NCBI GenBank assembly: GCA_037968995.1
Contig: JBBKWP010000460.1
Coordinates: 1 to 37,217, forward strand
From: JAEXNA01 sp037968995
GTDB taxonomy: Bacteria; Vulcanimicrobiota; Xenobia; Xenobiales; JADMJV01
Length of the DNA: 37,217 nucleotides
Reading direction: 5' to 3'
Under the pieces are notes generated by a model. The model was not told the DNA's origin, searched no databases, and saw nothing but the letters and a program-made list of their open reading frames with translations. Shown one piece after another: positions 1-8,084 of this stretch. Each line of letters opens with the position of its first letter. The first letter of the stretch is position 1. A program made the translations under genes and the position numbers.

Positions 1-170
1 CTTTGCTTACCACCACAGATGAACGTTGACTTCGTCGGATTCAACCAGGTCATTTGAAATTCATCCTCCCAATCGACGACTATGTCGTGAAGGTTGCCAT
101 GACTGTCGTCAGCCTGAGAGGGTACGAGAAGAAGAGAAATGAGAAAAAGGAACCAGGCAACTGTCTTCAT
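1..170 (-). CDS. Secreted protein, N-terminal part only (runs off the left edge)
   Basis: Reading the minus strand from the ATG at 170-168 gives an open frame of 56 codons to the window edge. It opens with Lys, a hydrophobic stretch rich in Leu, Phe and Ile over residues 4-16, and a VPSQA/DD site that looks like a signal peptidase I cleavage after residue 20. The visible mature part is acidic and begins DDSHGNLHDIVVDWEDEF. I do not recognise the family from so little. No strong Shine-Dalgarno is visible. It lies 31 bases downstream of the stop of the broken acetyltransferase-like gene, so it may belong to the same transcript as the aldehyde dehydrogenase. The signal peptide is seen directly; export is inferred. 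Confidence 0.6.
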   Translation of the reverse strand, partial: MKTVAWFLFLISLLLVPSQADDSHGNLHDIVVDWEDEFQMTWLNPTKSTFICGGKQ

Positions 171-201
171 ACTCGGATCTTAATTGACCACCTCGAAAAT
201 C

Positions 202-389
202 CTATACCGGGTCCCGGGGGTTCGCGTAATAGTTCTCCAGCCTCTCAAGGAAGCGAGCGACGTGGAATCCGTCGAGCAGACCGTGATGTGCTGTGAACTG
301 CTGTAGAATCGGAAATGGTCCGCCCTCGGCCAGCTCTCCATATCAATGGGAGTCGCTTGGACCGGGGCGAACAGTTTCTCGTCGTTCAA
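202..389 (-). pseudogene. Chloramphenicol acetyltransferase-like gene with its middle deleted
   Basis: The TTG at 389-387 overlaps the aldehyde dehydrogenase stop (TTGA), suggesting former translational coupling. About 27 residues follow, ending PIDMESWPRADHFRFY, which matches the start of the CAT family (ID-x(3)-W-x-R-x(2)-HF). Then the frame changes near 300-306. In the new frame the strand reads QFTAHHGLLDGFHVARF and continues to a TAG at 204-202. HHGLLDGFH is the CAT active-site signature HHxxxDG with the catalytic His, and it normally lies near the C-terminus of a protein of roughly 215 residues. About 150 residues of core are therefore missing and the two ends are out of frame. No functional enzyme can be made. 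A real deletion or an assembly join are both possible. Confidence 0.7.
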
Positions 390-1753
390 CTCTTGGCCAC
401 GCTCACAGACTTGATGTTCATGAATTCGTGCAGGCCGAAGCGTGAGAGTTCGCGCCCATATCCGCTCTCTTTGACGCCGCCGAAGGGGAGTCGAGGGTCG
501 GATTTAGTGAAGCCGTTGACTACGATAGCCCCGGTATCGACTAAATCACGGGCGATGCGTGTGCCTTCGAGAATGTCTCGTGTGAACACGCCGCCGCCGA
601 GACCGAAGTCTGAGTCGTTGGCCACGCGAACAGCATCTTCTGCATCCTTGACACGTATCACTGAAGCCACGGGACCGAAAAGCTCGTCGTCGTAGGCCGG
701 CATGCCGGGTTTTACATCGATCAAAACGGTGGCCGGATAGTAAGCTCCCGTTCCGCTAGGAATCTCGCCTCCCAAAAGACACTTGGCTCCCGCTTTGATT
801 GAGGTCGTCACCTGTTCGTGGAGTTCGTCGCGCAAATCCGGGTTGGCCTGAGGACCGATGTCGGTGTCTTCATCGGTGGGGTCACCCATGACCTTGGATT
901 TCATCGCTTTGACGAAAAGTTCGACAAATTGGTCGTGGACCTCGTCGACGACCAGAAACCGCTTTGCGGCGATACAGCTCTGGCCGGAATTGAGAAGGCG
1001 ACTTTGAGCGCAAAGCTGCGCGGCATTTTCCAGGTCGGCATCCGCCAGAATGAGATACGGGTCGCTGCCCCCCAATTCGAGAACCGTCTTTTTGAGATGA
1101 TGGCCTGCGGTAGCGGCCACCGCACGTCCCGCGGCGGTACTACCGGTCAGGGTCACAGCGCGCACGCGTTTGTCGGCGATCACGCTCTCTACTTTCGACG
1201 ATCCGATCAGCAGCGTGCGAAAGAGATCCTCAGGGAAACCCGCGTCACGAAAAATGGCTTCAATGGCAAGCGCACACCCCGGCACATTGCTGGCATGCTT
1301 CAGGACAGCGGCGTTCCCGCCCATCAACGTCGGGGCCGCGAAGCGAAACACTTGCCAGTACGGAAAATTCCAAGGCATGACGGCCAGGACGATTCCGATG
1401 GGCTGATAGGAGACGAAGCTTCTCACTTGGTCGGTTTCCACGGGCTCGTCTCTCAAGAAGCTCTCCGCTTCCGCCGCGTAGAATCGACACACCCAAGCAC
1501 ATTTTTCGACTTCGGCGATACCTTCCTTGCGGACTTTGCCCATCTCTTGGGTGGCTAGATCGGCTAACTCTTCCTTGCGGTCCAGAAGAAGGTCGGAAGC
1601 TTTCTGCATGAGACGGCGACGTTCCGGAAATGAGGTTGTTCGCCAACTTTGAAAGGTCTGATGGACCTTGGTCAGGGTTGAGCCGATCTCATCAGCCGTC
1701 ATTTCGTCGTACTCGCGGATCACTTGGCCGGTCGCGGGGTTTACACTTTTCAT
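386..1753 (-). CDS. gabD: NAD(P)-dependent aldehyde dehydrogenase, succinate-semialdehyde dehydrogenase type
   Basis: This 455-residue protein covers the whole aldehyde dehydrogenase family. It should oxidise an aldehyde to the acid with NAD(P)+ in the cytoplasm. Seen are the opening SVNPATGQ, the cofactor-binding PWNFPYWQ near residue 128, the TLTGST loop near 201, the general base Glu226 in LELGGSDP, and the nucleophile Cys260 in NSGQSCIAAKRF. The compact length and N-terminus fit the GabD1/SSADH-like group, which would feed GABA or succinate semialdehyde into the TCA cycle, but the substrate is not proven. The start is the ATG at 1753-1751 because AAGGAG stands eight bases upstream; the frame stays open further up. 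It is divergent from the gene at 1896 and overlaps the acetyltransferase remnant at its 3' end. Confidence 0.85.
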   Translation of the reverse strand: MKSVNPATGQVIREYDEMTADEIGSTLTKVHQTFQSWRTTSFPERRRLMQKASDLLLDRKEELADLATQEMGKVRKEGIAEVEKCAWVCRFYAAEAESFLRDEPVETDQVRSFVSYQPIGIVLAVMPWNFPYWQVFRFAAPTLMGGNAAVLKHASNVPGCALAIEAIFRDAGFPEDLFRTLLIGSSKVESVIADKRVRAVTLTGSTAAGRAVAATAGHHLKKTVLELGGSDPYLILADADLENAAQLCAQSRLLNSGQSCIAAKRFLVVDEVHDQFVELFVKAMKSKVMGDPTDEDTDIGPQANPDLRDELHEQVTTSIKAGAKCLLGGEIPSGTGAYYPATVLIDVKPGMPAYDDELFGPVASVIRVKDAEDAVRVANDSDFGLGGGVFTRDILEGTRIARDLVDTGAIVVNGFTKSDPRLPFGGVKESGYGRELSRFGLHEFMNIKSVSVAKS

Positions 1754-1895
1754 CGGTTGTCTCCTTAAAACTCTTTGACCTTTGGTATGCCCAAACAGGT
1801 TGCTGATTACACCCACGCGATGCGCCGGGGCTCTCGGAAGGCCATCAAAAGCTCGGAGAGAAGGTGGTTGTCAGTCCATTTTACGGGGGTGTAAC

Positions 1896-3884
1896 ATGTC
1901 GAAACTTACTAAGGTTGTGCTCTATAAGCACGGCGTCGGCTACTTTGAAAGAAAAGCTGAAGTGTCGGGAGATGCCGAAGTTCGCCTCGGATTTCGCAGC
2001 GAGGAGATGAACGACGTCCTGAAGTCGTTGACCGTTTTTGACAGTGGCGGCGGGACGGTGAATTCGGTTTCTTACGACAATCACAAACCGATGGCCCGGC
2101 TTCTAGAAGAGATATCTTTAGATGTGTCCGCAAACGGCGGTGAAGCCGAGTTGTTGGGGGCAGTCCGCGGAGCCTCGGTGCTGGTGACGGCCGGAAATCG
2201 CATGATCACCGGCCAAGTGGTCGGGGTCGGGTGTCGAAAGGTTTCTCACGGGGGGAACAGCGTCTCGGATATCCCACGTTTGACCATCTACGACGAGGGA
2301 GGCGCCCTTCACTCGTTCGATCTCACAGATGTCTCCAGTGTGCGATTCTTAGATGAGCACCTGAAAACCGAGTTGAAGTTTCTCTTCGACACGCTGCTTT
2401 CCGCGACCAAGCGCGACACCAAGAATTTTAAACTGTTTGCCCGGGGTGAAGGCGACCGCGAGCTTTCGATTAGCTACGTAGTGGAGTGCCCGGTCTGGAA
2501 GACCTCCTATCGCATCGCGCTTCCTATCTCAGACGAGGAATCTCCTTACCTTCAAGGCTGGGCTCTGGTGGACAACCCACAGGATGAAGACTGGAACGAC
2601 GTGGAGCTTTCGCTGGTCAGTGGTCTTCCCATCAGTTTTCGGCATGATCTTTACTCTCCGCGTTATCTTCATCGTAAAGAGATCGAGGTCGAGCGAGAAT
2701 CGTCGGCCGGTCCGGTGATGACCGAGGGGGCTCTCTTCTCGGAGGCAGCGTTCGGAGACTCTGACATGGACGACATCTTTGGCGGGGGCGGCGAACTTCA
2801 AGAGGTGGCTTCGGCTAAACCGATGTTGGGGAGGCGAGCCGGTCTCGCTCCCAAAAGGTCTCAGGAGATGGCGCAATCGCAAAAGGTCGAAACCGTCACT
2901 CAGAAAGTCGGCCAACTGTTCGAGTACCGTATCGAACATCCCGTCACGGTGCTGCGCAACCAGTCTGCTTTGGTTCCCATTGTCGGGGGTGAGTTTCAAG
3001 GACGCCGTCGACTTCTCTACAACGTGGCGAATCGTGCGGAGAATCCGTTTGCGATCATCGACTTCAAGAACACGACAGGTCTGACGCTTGAGGGCGGGCC
3101 GGTCACCATCTTTGAGGGTGACGTCTACGCGGGCGAAGCGATGATGGACACACTGGGTCCTGATGAAGAGCGGATGCTTCCCTATGCCGTGGAACTGGGG
3201 GTGGACGCTAAAGTCGAGCCCAAATTTGAGGAAAAGGTCACCATGATGACCCTACAAAAGGGGATCTGGAACCAGAAGAAAGCCTCTTATCAAACGACGA
3301 CGTATCGCTTTTCGAACAAGTCCGAGAAAGTCAGAGACTTGGTTCTAGAACACTCTATTTCCCCTGGCGATTTAGTTCGAACACCTAAGCCTGCTTCGGA
3401 CACCCAAAGCTTTTGGAGATTTGAAGTACGTCTAGAACCCAAGAAAACGACCGAGTTCTCAGTGACCTTGCGCAATGAGTACGAGAGTAGAGTAAATCTC
3501 ACCACCTCGTCGCTTGAGCAAGTCTACGTCGCGTTGAGTGAACAGGCCAGACGTCCGGAGGTCGAAGTGTTCTGGCAAGATTTAAGTGAAGTTCTGTCGA
3601 GGCTCACCGAAGTCCGAGACGAGATCTACAGACTTCAGAGAAAAATCAATGAAGTGAGCCAGGGTCAGACTCGGATTCGTGAAAACCTGGCGCAACTCGG
3701 TCAGAGTCACGACGAAGGTCGTCTCCGAGCCCGCTATGTGGGACAACTCGAAGCCCAAGAGGACGAAATTGCGGAGTGGAACACGCGCTTGGGTGAGCTC
3801 AATGAAGAGGACCAAGAGCGTCGTAAAGCCGTGTCCGAGCGAGTCGCGGAGTTGAAGTTTGAACAGGTTTTCGAGGACGAGTAG
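1896..3884 (+). CDS. DUF4139-like protein with C-terminal coiled coil
   Basis: The 662-residue protein starts MSKLTKVVLYKHGVGYFER behind a GGGGGTG Shine-Dalgarno. Residues 1 to about 170 form a beta-rich N-terminal part. The middle carries a DUF4139-like stretch, including ECPVWKTSYR and then GWALVDNPQDEDWNDVELSL and GLPISF around residues 205-260. Residues about 560-655 are strongly charged and heptad-like, predicting a coiled coil. DUF4139 proteins are uncharacterised and usually exported; this one has no signal peptide that I can see, so a cytoplasmic place is likelier. A Ser/Met/Gln-rich stretch around residues 295-335 may be a flexible loop. It stands 61 bases upstream of the antiporter on the same strand. 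Function unknown. Confidence 0.7.
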   Translation: MSKLTKVVLYKHGVGYFERKAEVSGDAEVRLGFRSEEMNDVLKSLTVFDSGGGTVNSVSYDNHKPMARLLEEISLDVSANGGEAELLGAVRGASVLVTAGNRMITGQVVGVGCRKVSHGGNSVSDIPRLTIYDEGGALHSFDLTDVSSVRFLDEHLKTELKFLFDTLLSATKRDTKNFKLFARGEGDRELSISYVVECPVWKTSYRIALPISDEESPYLQGWALVDNPQDEDWNDVELSLVSGLPISFRHDLYSPRYLHRKEIEVERESSAGPVMTEGALFSEAAFGDSDMDDIFGGGGELQEVASAKPMLGRRAGLAPKRSQEMAQSQKVETVTQKVGQLFEYRIEHPVTVLRNQSALVPIVGGEFQGRRRLLYNVANRAENPFAIIDFKNTTGLTLEGGPVTIFEGDVYAGEAMMDTLGPDEERMLPYAVELGVDAKVEPKFEEKVTMMTLQKGIWNQKKASYQTTTYRFSNKSEKVRDLVLEHSISPGDLVRTPKPASDTQSFWRFEVRLEPKKTTEFSVTLRNEYESRVNLTTSSLEQVYVALSEQARRPEVEVFWQDLSEVLSRLTEVRDEIYRLQRKINEVSQGQTRIRENLAQLGQSHDEGRLRARYVGQLEAQEDEIAEWNTRLGELNEEDQERRKAVSERVAELKFEQVFEDE

Positions 3885-3945
3885 CTTTCAGCGGACGAGT
3901 CCGCCTTCCTAGGATTAGCCACCCCGTAACCGAAGGCGCACCCTC

Positions 3946-5913
3946 ATGGGTATAGCCGGAGACATCGCTCTCATCCTTATCGCCTGCGTTCTGTGCGCTC
4001 TCATCGCACAGCGCTTAGGATTCCCACTGCTCCTGGGTTACATCACCGCGGGAGTCATCGTAGGTCCAAATACCTCTGGCCCAACGGTTGGGGCGGTCGA
4101 TGAGATCGAACTGCTGGCTGACATCGGAGTGGCTCTGCTTTTGTTCACTATCGGGCTTGAGTTTCCGGTGGAGAAGCTCATGCCGGTTCGACACATCGCG
4201 CTCATCGGGGCTCCTCTTCAGATGTTGCTGGTCGGGGCGTTTGGCTTTGGACTTGGCAAGTTGGTGGGATGGGATTGGCAGCAGGCTGTCTGGTTCGGAG
4301 CCTTGATCTCCATCTCTAGCACCATGGTCGTGCTCAAGGTCTTGATGGGCCGGGGACTGATGGAGACTCTCTCTAGCAAGGTTATGCTCGCGATCCTCGT
4401 GGTCCAGGATCTTGCGGTGATCCCTATGATGATCCTTTTGCCGGCCATGGGTGATCTGGAAACGGGCATGGACGCTCTCGGAGTGGCACTCTTGCGCGCG
4501 GGTCTGTTCGTCGGCTTTATGCTCCTCGTGGGAGTAAGATTTCTGCCGTGGATTCTGTATCGTGTGGTGAAGTGGAAGTCTCGAGAACTGTTCATCGTCG
4601 TGGTACTTACGCTCGGCTTAGGAGTAGGTTACGCCACGTATCTCGTAGGGCTATCGTTTGCCTTTGGAGCGTTTCTGGCCGGCTTGGTTCTGAGCCGCTC
4701 GGAGTACAGTCACGACGCTCTCACCGATATGATTCCCCTCCGTGAAGTGTTTTCTCTGCTCTTTTTCGCCAGTGTGGGGATGCTGATTTCTCCCCGGTAC
4801 CTGCTCGACCACGTAGGTCTCGTTTTGGGACTAGTGTTGGCGGTACTCATTGGCAAGGGAATCCTGTTGGGGCTTGTGACACGGGCCTTTGGCTATCGAA
4901 AGATCGTGCCCCTGGCGGTGGCGCTCAGCATGTCTCAAGTCGGGGAGTTCGCTTTCGTCTTGGCGCGTGAAGGCCGGGAATCGGGTGGTCTGAACGAGGA
5001 TGTCTATTTTGTGGTGATTTCGGTGGCCGTGGTCACCATGGGCTTGACGCCGTTCAGTTCAAGTCCCGCCTATCGACTCTATCGTTGGTGGCAGGGAAAT
5101 GTTCCTGAGGATCTGCCTGAGGTCCAAGACTATCCCACGGCCGTAGGTCGGCCAGTCCTTCTAGGATATGGCTCCTTGGGAGGCTTTGTGGGGAGGCTAC
5201 TCAAGGAATTGGGACACTCGCCGCTCGTGCTGGATTCGGATTTTGAGAGGGTGCGACTCGCGCGCGAAGCCGGCCTTGAAGCGTTCTGCGCCGAGGGAAC
5301 ATCGCCCGAGGCGATCAATCGGTTGGAATTGGCTCAGGCCAGCATTGTTCTCCTTGCAATCAGCGACCGGTACACGAGCCAAGTGGTCGCAGAGCAGCTT
5401 CAGCAGATGGGAGGACCGTCGGTGGTGGCCGTGGGCATGAGCCCCGAGCATCTCGAGGACCTCTGCTCTGTCGGTGTAGAGGACGTCGTTCTGGCGCCTT
5501 TGGAAACAGGCCTTGAGATGGTGCATCAGACACTCCTAAATCTCAACTATGATGAGCTTGAAGCGCACAGTCTCGTGGATGTGGTGAGGAAGAATCATTA
5601 TCGTATCGGCTCGGAGTTGAAGGAGAGCCGAAAGCTGGGCGGCCTGCGCATGGAGTGGGTTGACTTGACCGCGGACCGTCGGGGTCGTTTAGACGAACTC
5701 CAAGTGCGAAGCCAAACGGGAGCCTCCATCGTGGCCGTCATTCGCGACGGGGAGCTTATTGCTGACACAGGAGCGTCTTTCGAGCTTGAAGTCGGCGACA
5801 AGGTTGCGGCTGTGGGAAGTCCTGAGCAGCGGGGGGCTTTCAAAGACTGGGCTAACGAGGCCCTTGAAGCGCAGCCGAAAGAGCCCTTGGGGCCTGGGGA
5901 CATTTGCGCCTGA
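3946..5913 (+). CDS. CPA2-family cation:proton antiporter with TrkA-N and TrkA-C domains (KefB/YbaL type)
   Basis: This 655-residue membrane protein has about a dozen hydrophobic helices over residues 1-380, typical of the Na+/H+ exchanger domain of CPA2 transporters. Motifs include ITAGVIVGPNTSG near residue 35, GLEFPVEKL near 70, and ILVVQDLAVIPMM around 150, which carries the conserved membrane Asp. A cytosolic Rossmann-like TrkA-N domain begins at RPVLLGYGSLGGFVG (about residue 401) and a TrkA-C domain fills about 560-640. Such proteins exchange K+ or Na+ for protons and are gated by nucleotide or ligand binding to the TrkA parts. The glycine-rich loop is GYGSLGG where GYGRxG is common, so the bound ligand may differ. 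It is convergent with the lipid kinase gene. Confidence 0.9.
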   Translation: MGIAGDIALILIACVLCALIAQRLGFPLLLGYITAGVIVGPNTSGPTVGAVDEIELLADIGVALLLFTIGLEFPVEKLMPVRHIALIGAPLQMLLVGAFGFGLGKLVGWDWQQAVWFGALISISSTMVVLKVLMGRGLMETLSSKVMLAILVVQDLAVIPMMILLPAMGDLETGMDALGVALLRAGLFVGFMLLVGVRFLPWILYRVVKWKSRELFIVVVLTLGLGVGYATYLVGLSFAFGAFLAGLVLSRSEYSHDALTDMIPLREVFSLLFFASVGMLISPRYLLDHVGLVLGLVLAVLIGKGILLGLVTRAFGYRKIVPLAVALSMSQVGEFAFVLAREGRESGGLNEDVYFVVISVAVVTMGLTPFSSSPAYRLYRWWQGNVPEDLPEVQDYPTAVGRPVLLGYGSLGGFVGRLLKELGHSPLVLDSDFERVRLAREAGLEAFCAEGTSPEAINRLELAQASIVLLAISDRYTSQVVAEQLQQMGGPSVVAVGMSPEHLEDLCSVGVEDVVLAPLETGLEMVHQTLLNLNYDELEAHSLVDVVRKNHYRIGSELKESRKLGGLRMEWVDLTADRRGRLDELQVRSQTGASIVAVIRDGELIADTGASFELEVGDKVAAVGSPEQRGAFKDWANEALEAQPKEPLGPGDICA

Positions 5914-5980
5914 TATTGAACGTAATTAAGACATCTTTCTCGTTCTCTGCTAGTAACAAACTGGTGAGGCCACCCCACAC

Positions 5981-6904
5981 TTAGTCCAAAGAAGGAAGCA
6001 GAACCGGCAATCGGCCCGGCAGGCATTCGATGCTCATTGGGGTGAGCCCGAGCGGTTCCCCATCCGCCTGCACCGGTGTTACCCGTCCGGTGGTCAAAGT
6101 AAGAGGCGTAGTGATGGGAAACTCTTTCACGTTGCGGACCAGGTGAAAGTTCCCCTTGAAGTTTTGCGGCATGGCTTTGAGGACTTCTGGAAGGGTAAGA
6201 TTCATGGACACTCCATCGAGTCGCCCAGCGAACGGGTCGGCCTTGGGAGCGCTGACCATTCCGCCTCCGTAATGTTTGACGTTGGCCGCGTTGAGGCTGA
6301 AGAAAACCGGATGTTCAAAGGCGTGGTCGTCGTGTTCCACCCGACACCAGGTGTTGCGCCAGGAGCCCAACGACAAAAAAATTGACAGGAGATAGGAGAA
6401 CGCTCCGGGCACCTTCTCAGCAAGTTGGGCTCTGCGGAAAGTCACCTGGGCCGAGAAGCCGGCGGTGGCTCCGACGCAAAAGTATTTTGAGGCCGGTCCG
6501 TCGGGCGTCTGGTAGGTCACTCTTCCCAGATCGGCCTCCATTTGGCGGGTCAATGGGCGGTTAAGGTAGGTTGATGTTTGCCGAAGCGCTCGGTCGATAC
6601 TGAATAGGAAATCGTTTCCGGTTCCCAGCGGCAGTGGACCAAACCTTGGCCCTGGCGGAAAACCTAGATCGGCCCAAGCGTTCACGGCCTCATAGAAAGT
6701 CCCGTCCCCCCCAGCGGTGAAGACGACTCCGTGGAAATTCTTCAGACGCTCGGCGCACAGTTGGGACGTGTGGCCGGCGAATTGGCTCTCTTGGATCTCT
6801 AGGTCGTAGAGAGCTTGAAGATGGGCGATCAACTCGGGGAGTTGGCGATGCCGTGCGGCCCTTGGATGCAGCAGCATCAAAGCGCGCGTTGAGGTCTCAT
6901 TCAT
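5981..6904 (-). CDS. Diacylglycerol/lipid kinase of the YegS-DagK family
   Basis: The 307-residue protein has the DAGK catalytic fold: the ATP-binding GGDGT at residues 65-69 inside FTAGGDGTFYEAVNAW, and PLPLGTGNDF shortly after. The C-terminal half contains VQADGEPLG, also typical of the family. It should phosphorylate diacylglycerol or a related lipid at the inner membrane face, recycling it towards phosphatidic acid. I chose the ATG at 6904-6902, which overlaps the upstream stop as ATGA; an in-frame start 14 codons earlier lies inside the upstream gene. It is the last gene of the probable minCDE operon. The exact lipid substrate cannot be read from the sequence. Confidence 0.85.
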   Translation of the reverse strand: MNETSTRALMLLHPRAARHRQLPELIAHLQALYDLEIQESQFAGHTSQLCAERLKNFHGVVFTAGGDGTFYEAVNAWADLGFPPGPRFGPLPLGTGNDFLFSIDRALRQTSTYLNRPLTRQMEADLGRVTYQTPDGPASKYFCVGATAGFSAQVTFRRAQLAEKVPGAFSYLLSIFLSLGSWRNTWCRVEHDDHAFEHPVFFSLNAANVKHYGGGMVSAPKADPFAGRLDGVSMNLTLPEVLKAMPQNFKGNFHLVRNVKEFPITTPLTLTTGRVTPVQADGEPLGLTPMSIECLPGRLPVLLPSLD

Positions 6905-7734
6905 TTCTTGCTCGAGTCCTCGAGTTCCTGAACGGTAGACGTGCATTCTTTCCTGAGGTCCACCATCGTAGAGCGGAGTGTGTCAAAGTCCAGGGGGTCG
7001 GAACGATCTGGGTCGGTGGCTGTTTCGAGTCTGTCTGCGATCGCGAGAAGCGCCGTCGCGCCCACCAACCCACACGATCCTTTCAGGGAGTGGGAGGTCG
7101 CATGCATTTTAGAAAGATCTTTTTCTTGAAAAGCTTCCTCTATCAGAGTCACTTTCTGAGGCGTGTTGACCACGAATCGGGCGACAGTTCTGGTAACAAA
7201 GGTTGCTCCACCTAGATGAGAGAGCTTTGCTAGCACACTTTTGTCAAAGCGTTGGCTATTTTTCGAAAGGTTGGCGTCCTCGACTGAGTGTGCTCTCGAG
7301 TCCGACCGAGGAGAATGTTCGAACCAGCCTTGAGCTTGGTCTTTGAGTTCCGCGATACGATAAGAAGTGAGGACTTTCACCCTCTCGGCGGGGAGCTTCT
7401 CTACTTTTATTCGCTCCTTGGACGACAACTCGCTGGCGGAGACGACCAATACTCTAGCCTGGTCGTGAAGGTCACACCAGAATTGGGCCAACTCTGGGCC
7501 GTCCATTCCCGGCATATGAAAGTCGGTGACCAAGAGGGGAGAGGACGGTACGCTTCGTGCCGATGCGAGAGCTTCCAAGGGGGAGAGAAAACTCGTCACC
7601 GACGTGCAAAAGCGGCTGAGCAGCCGCTTTTGCACCATCAGTTGGGCAGGATCGTCATTGACGAGCCAGATGTCGCCGCTACTCTTCGAAGGAGCGGTTT
7701 CGTCGAGCGCGGCCTTTGCGGAGCTTTCGTCCAT
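6901..7734 (-). CDS. Response-regulator receiver domain fused to an HPt domain
   Basis: This 277-residue protein has a receiver domain at about residues 20-140 and a histidine phosphotransfer domain at about 165-265. The receiver shows the acidic pair Asp27-Asp28 in LVNDDPA, the phosphoacceptor Asp71 in VTDFHMPGMDG, and VVSAS at 97-101. Where the conserved Lys (usually KP) is expected, the sequence reads VLTSYRIAEL, so this residue seems to be missing. The HPt has His215 in SHSLKGSCGLVGA. No histidine kinase or output domain is present, so it probably relays phosphate between partners encoded elsewhere. Its ATG lies 56 bases inside the end of minE, and its stop overlaps the lipid kinase start, implying tight coupling with the min genes. 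Confidence 0.8.
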   Translation of the reverse strand: MDESSAKAALDETAPSKSSGDIWLVNDDPAQLMVQKRLLSRFCTSVTSFLSPLEALASARSVPSSPLLVTDFHMPGMDGPELAQFWCDLHDQARVLVVSASELSSKERIKVEKLPAERVKVLTSYRIAELKDQAQGWFEHSPRSDSRAHSVEDANLSKNSQRFDKSVLAKLSHLGGATFVTRTVARFVVNTPQKVTLIEEAFQEKDLSKMHATSHSLKGSCGLVGATALLAIADRLETATDPDRSDPLDFDTLRSTMVDLRKECTSTVQELEDSSKK

Positions 7735-8074
7735 TGAGCTTCAGTTCGATGGATTCTTCTCGCGCTCCCTCCATGAGGGCTTCTTCAGGCAGAGAACCTT
7801 GGCGCAGAATACAAAGGACGGGCACTTCCACGGAAAGAGTCATCTTGCCGTTTTTGTCTCTCAACTTGTAAACGCTTTTGTCTTTGTCGGCTCTTAAGTA
7901 ACGAGACATACATTCCTCGATGTCTCTTTGCAGACAGTTCATCAACTGAGGAGCCACGGTCTGACGGTCGCCCACCAAGGCCGTCTTCAGACGGTCTCGG
8001 GCGGCCTGACGCGAGTCTTCACGAGGACCAAACCATCGGTGAAAGATGGGGACTTTCATCAAGAGTTCATTCAC
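7679..8074 (-). CDS. minE: MinE-like cell division topological factor
   Basis: The 131-residue product follows minD by ten bases. Its N-terminal WFGPREDSRQAARDRLKTAL matches the MinE membrane-targeting and MinD-contact region, and DIEECMSRYL around residues 51-60 and VEVPVLCI fit the MinE topological domain. MinE stimulates the MinD ATPase and so drives relocation of the MinCD inhibitor. It is longer than the usual 85-95 residues because of a basic C-terminal tail rich in Arg and Glu, which overlaps the next gene. I chose the GTG at 8074-8072, with GGAGAT just upstream; the ATG five codons later has no Shine-Dalgarno. The identification rests on context plus moderate similarity. Confidence 0.85.
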   Translation of the reverse strand: MNELLMKVPIFHRWFGPREDSRQAARDRLKTALVGDRQTVAPQLMNCLQRDIEECMSRYLRADKDKSVYKLRDKNGKMTLSVEVPVLCILRQGSLPEEALMEGAREESIELKLNGRKLRKGRARRNRSFEE

Positions 8075-8084
8075 GGCCTATCTC

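Noticed and set aside
54..296. 80-codon plus-strand frame at the left end
   Set aside because: It lies antisense to a signal-peptide-bearing frame and to the acetyltransferase remnant, which both make protein sense on the minus strand.
818..1558. Open frame of 246 codons on the plus strand inside the aldehyde dehydrogenase gene
   Set aside because: It is antisense to a gene with clear ALDH motifs and has no domain sense of its own; a shadow of codon bias.
3891..3904. GCGGA/TCCGC hairpin with CGAG loop just after the DUF4139-like gene
   Set aside because: Only five base pairs and no T-run; not enough to call a terminator.
5914..5980. Bidirectional terminator between the antiporter and lipid kinase genes
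   Set aside because: Only a 4-bp GGTG/CACC stem is visible and no U-run on either strand.
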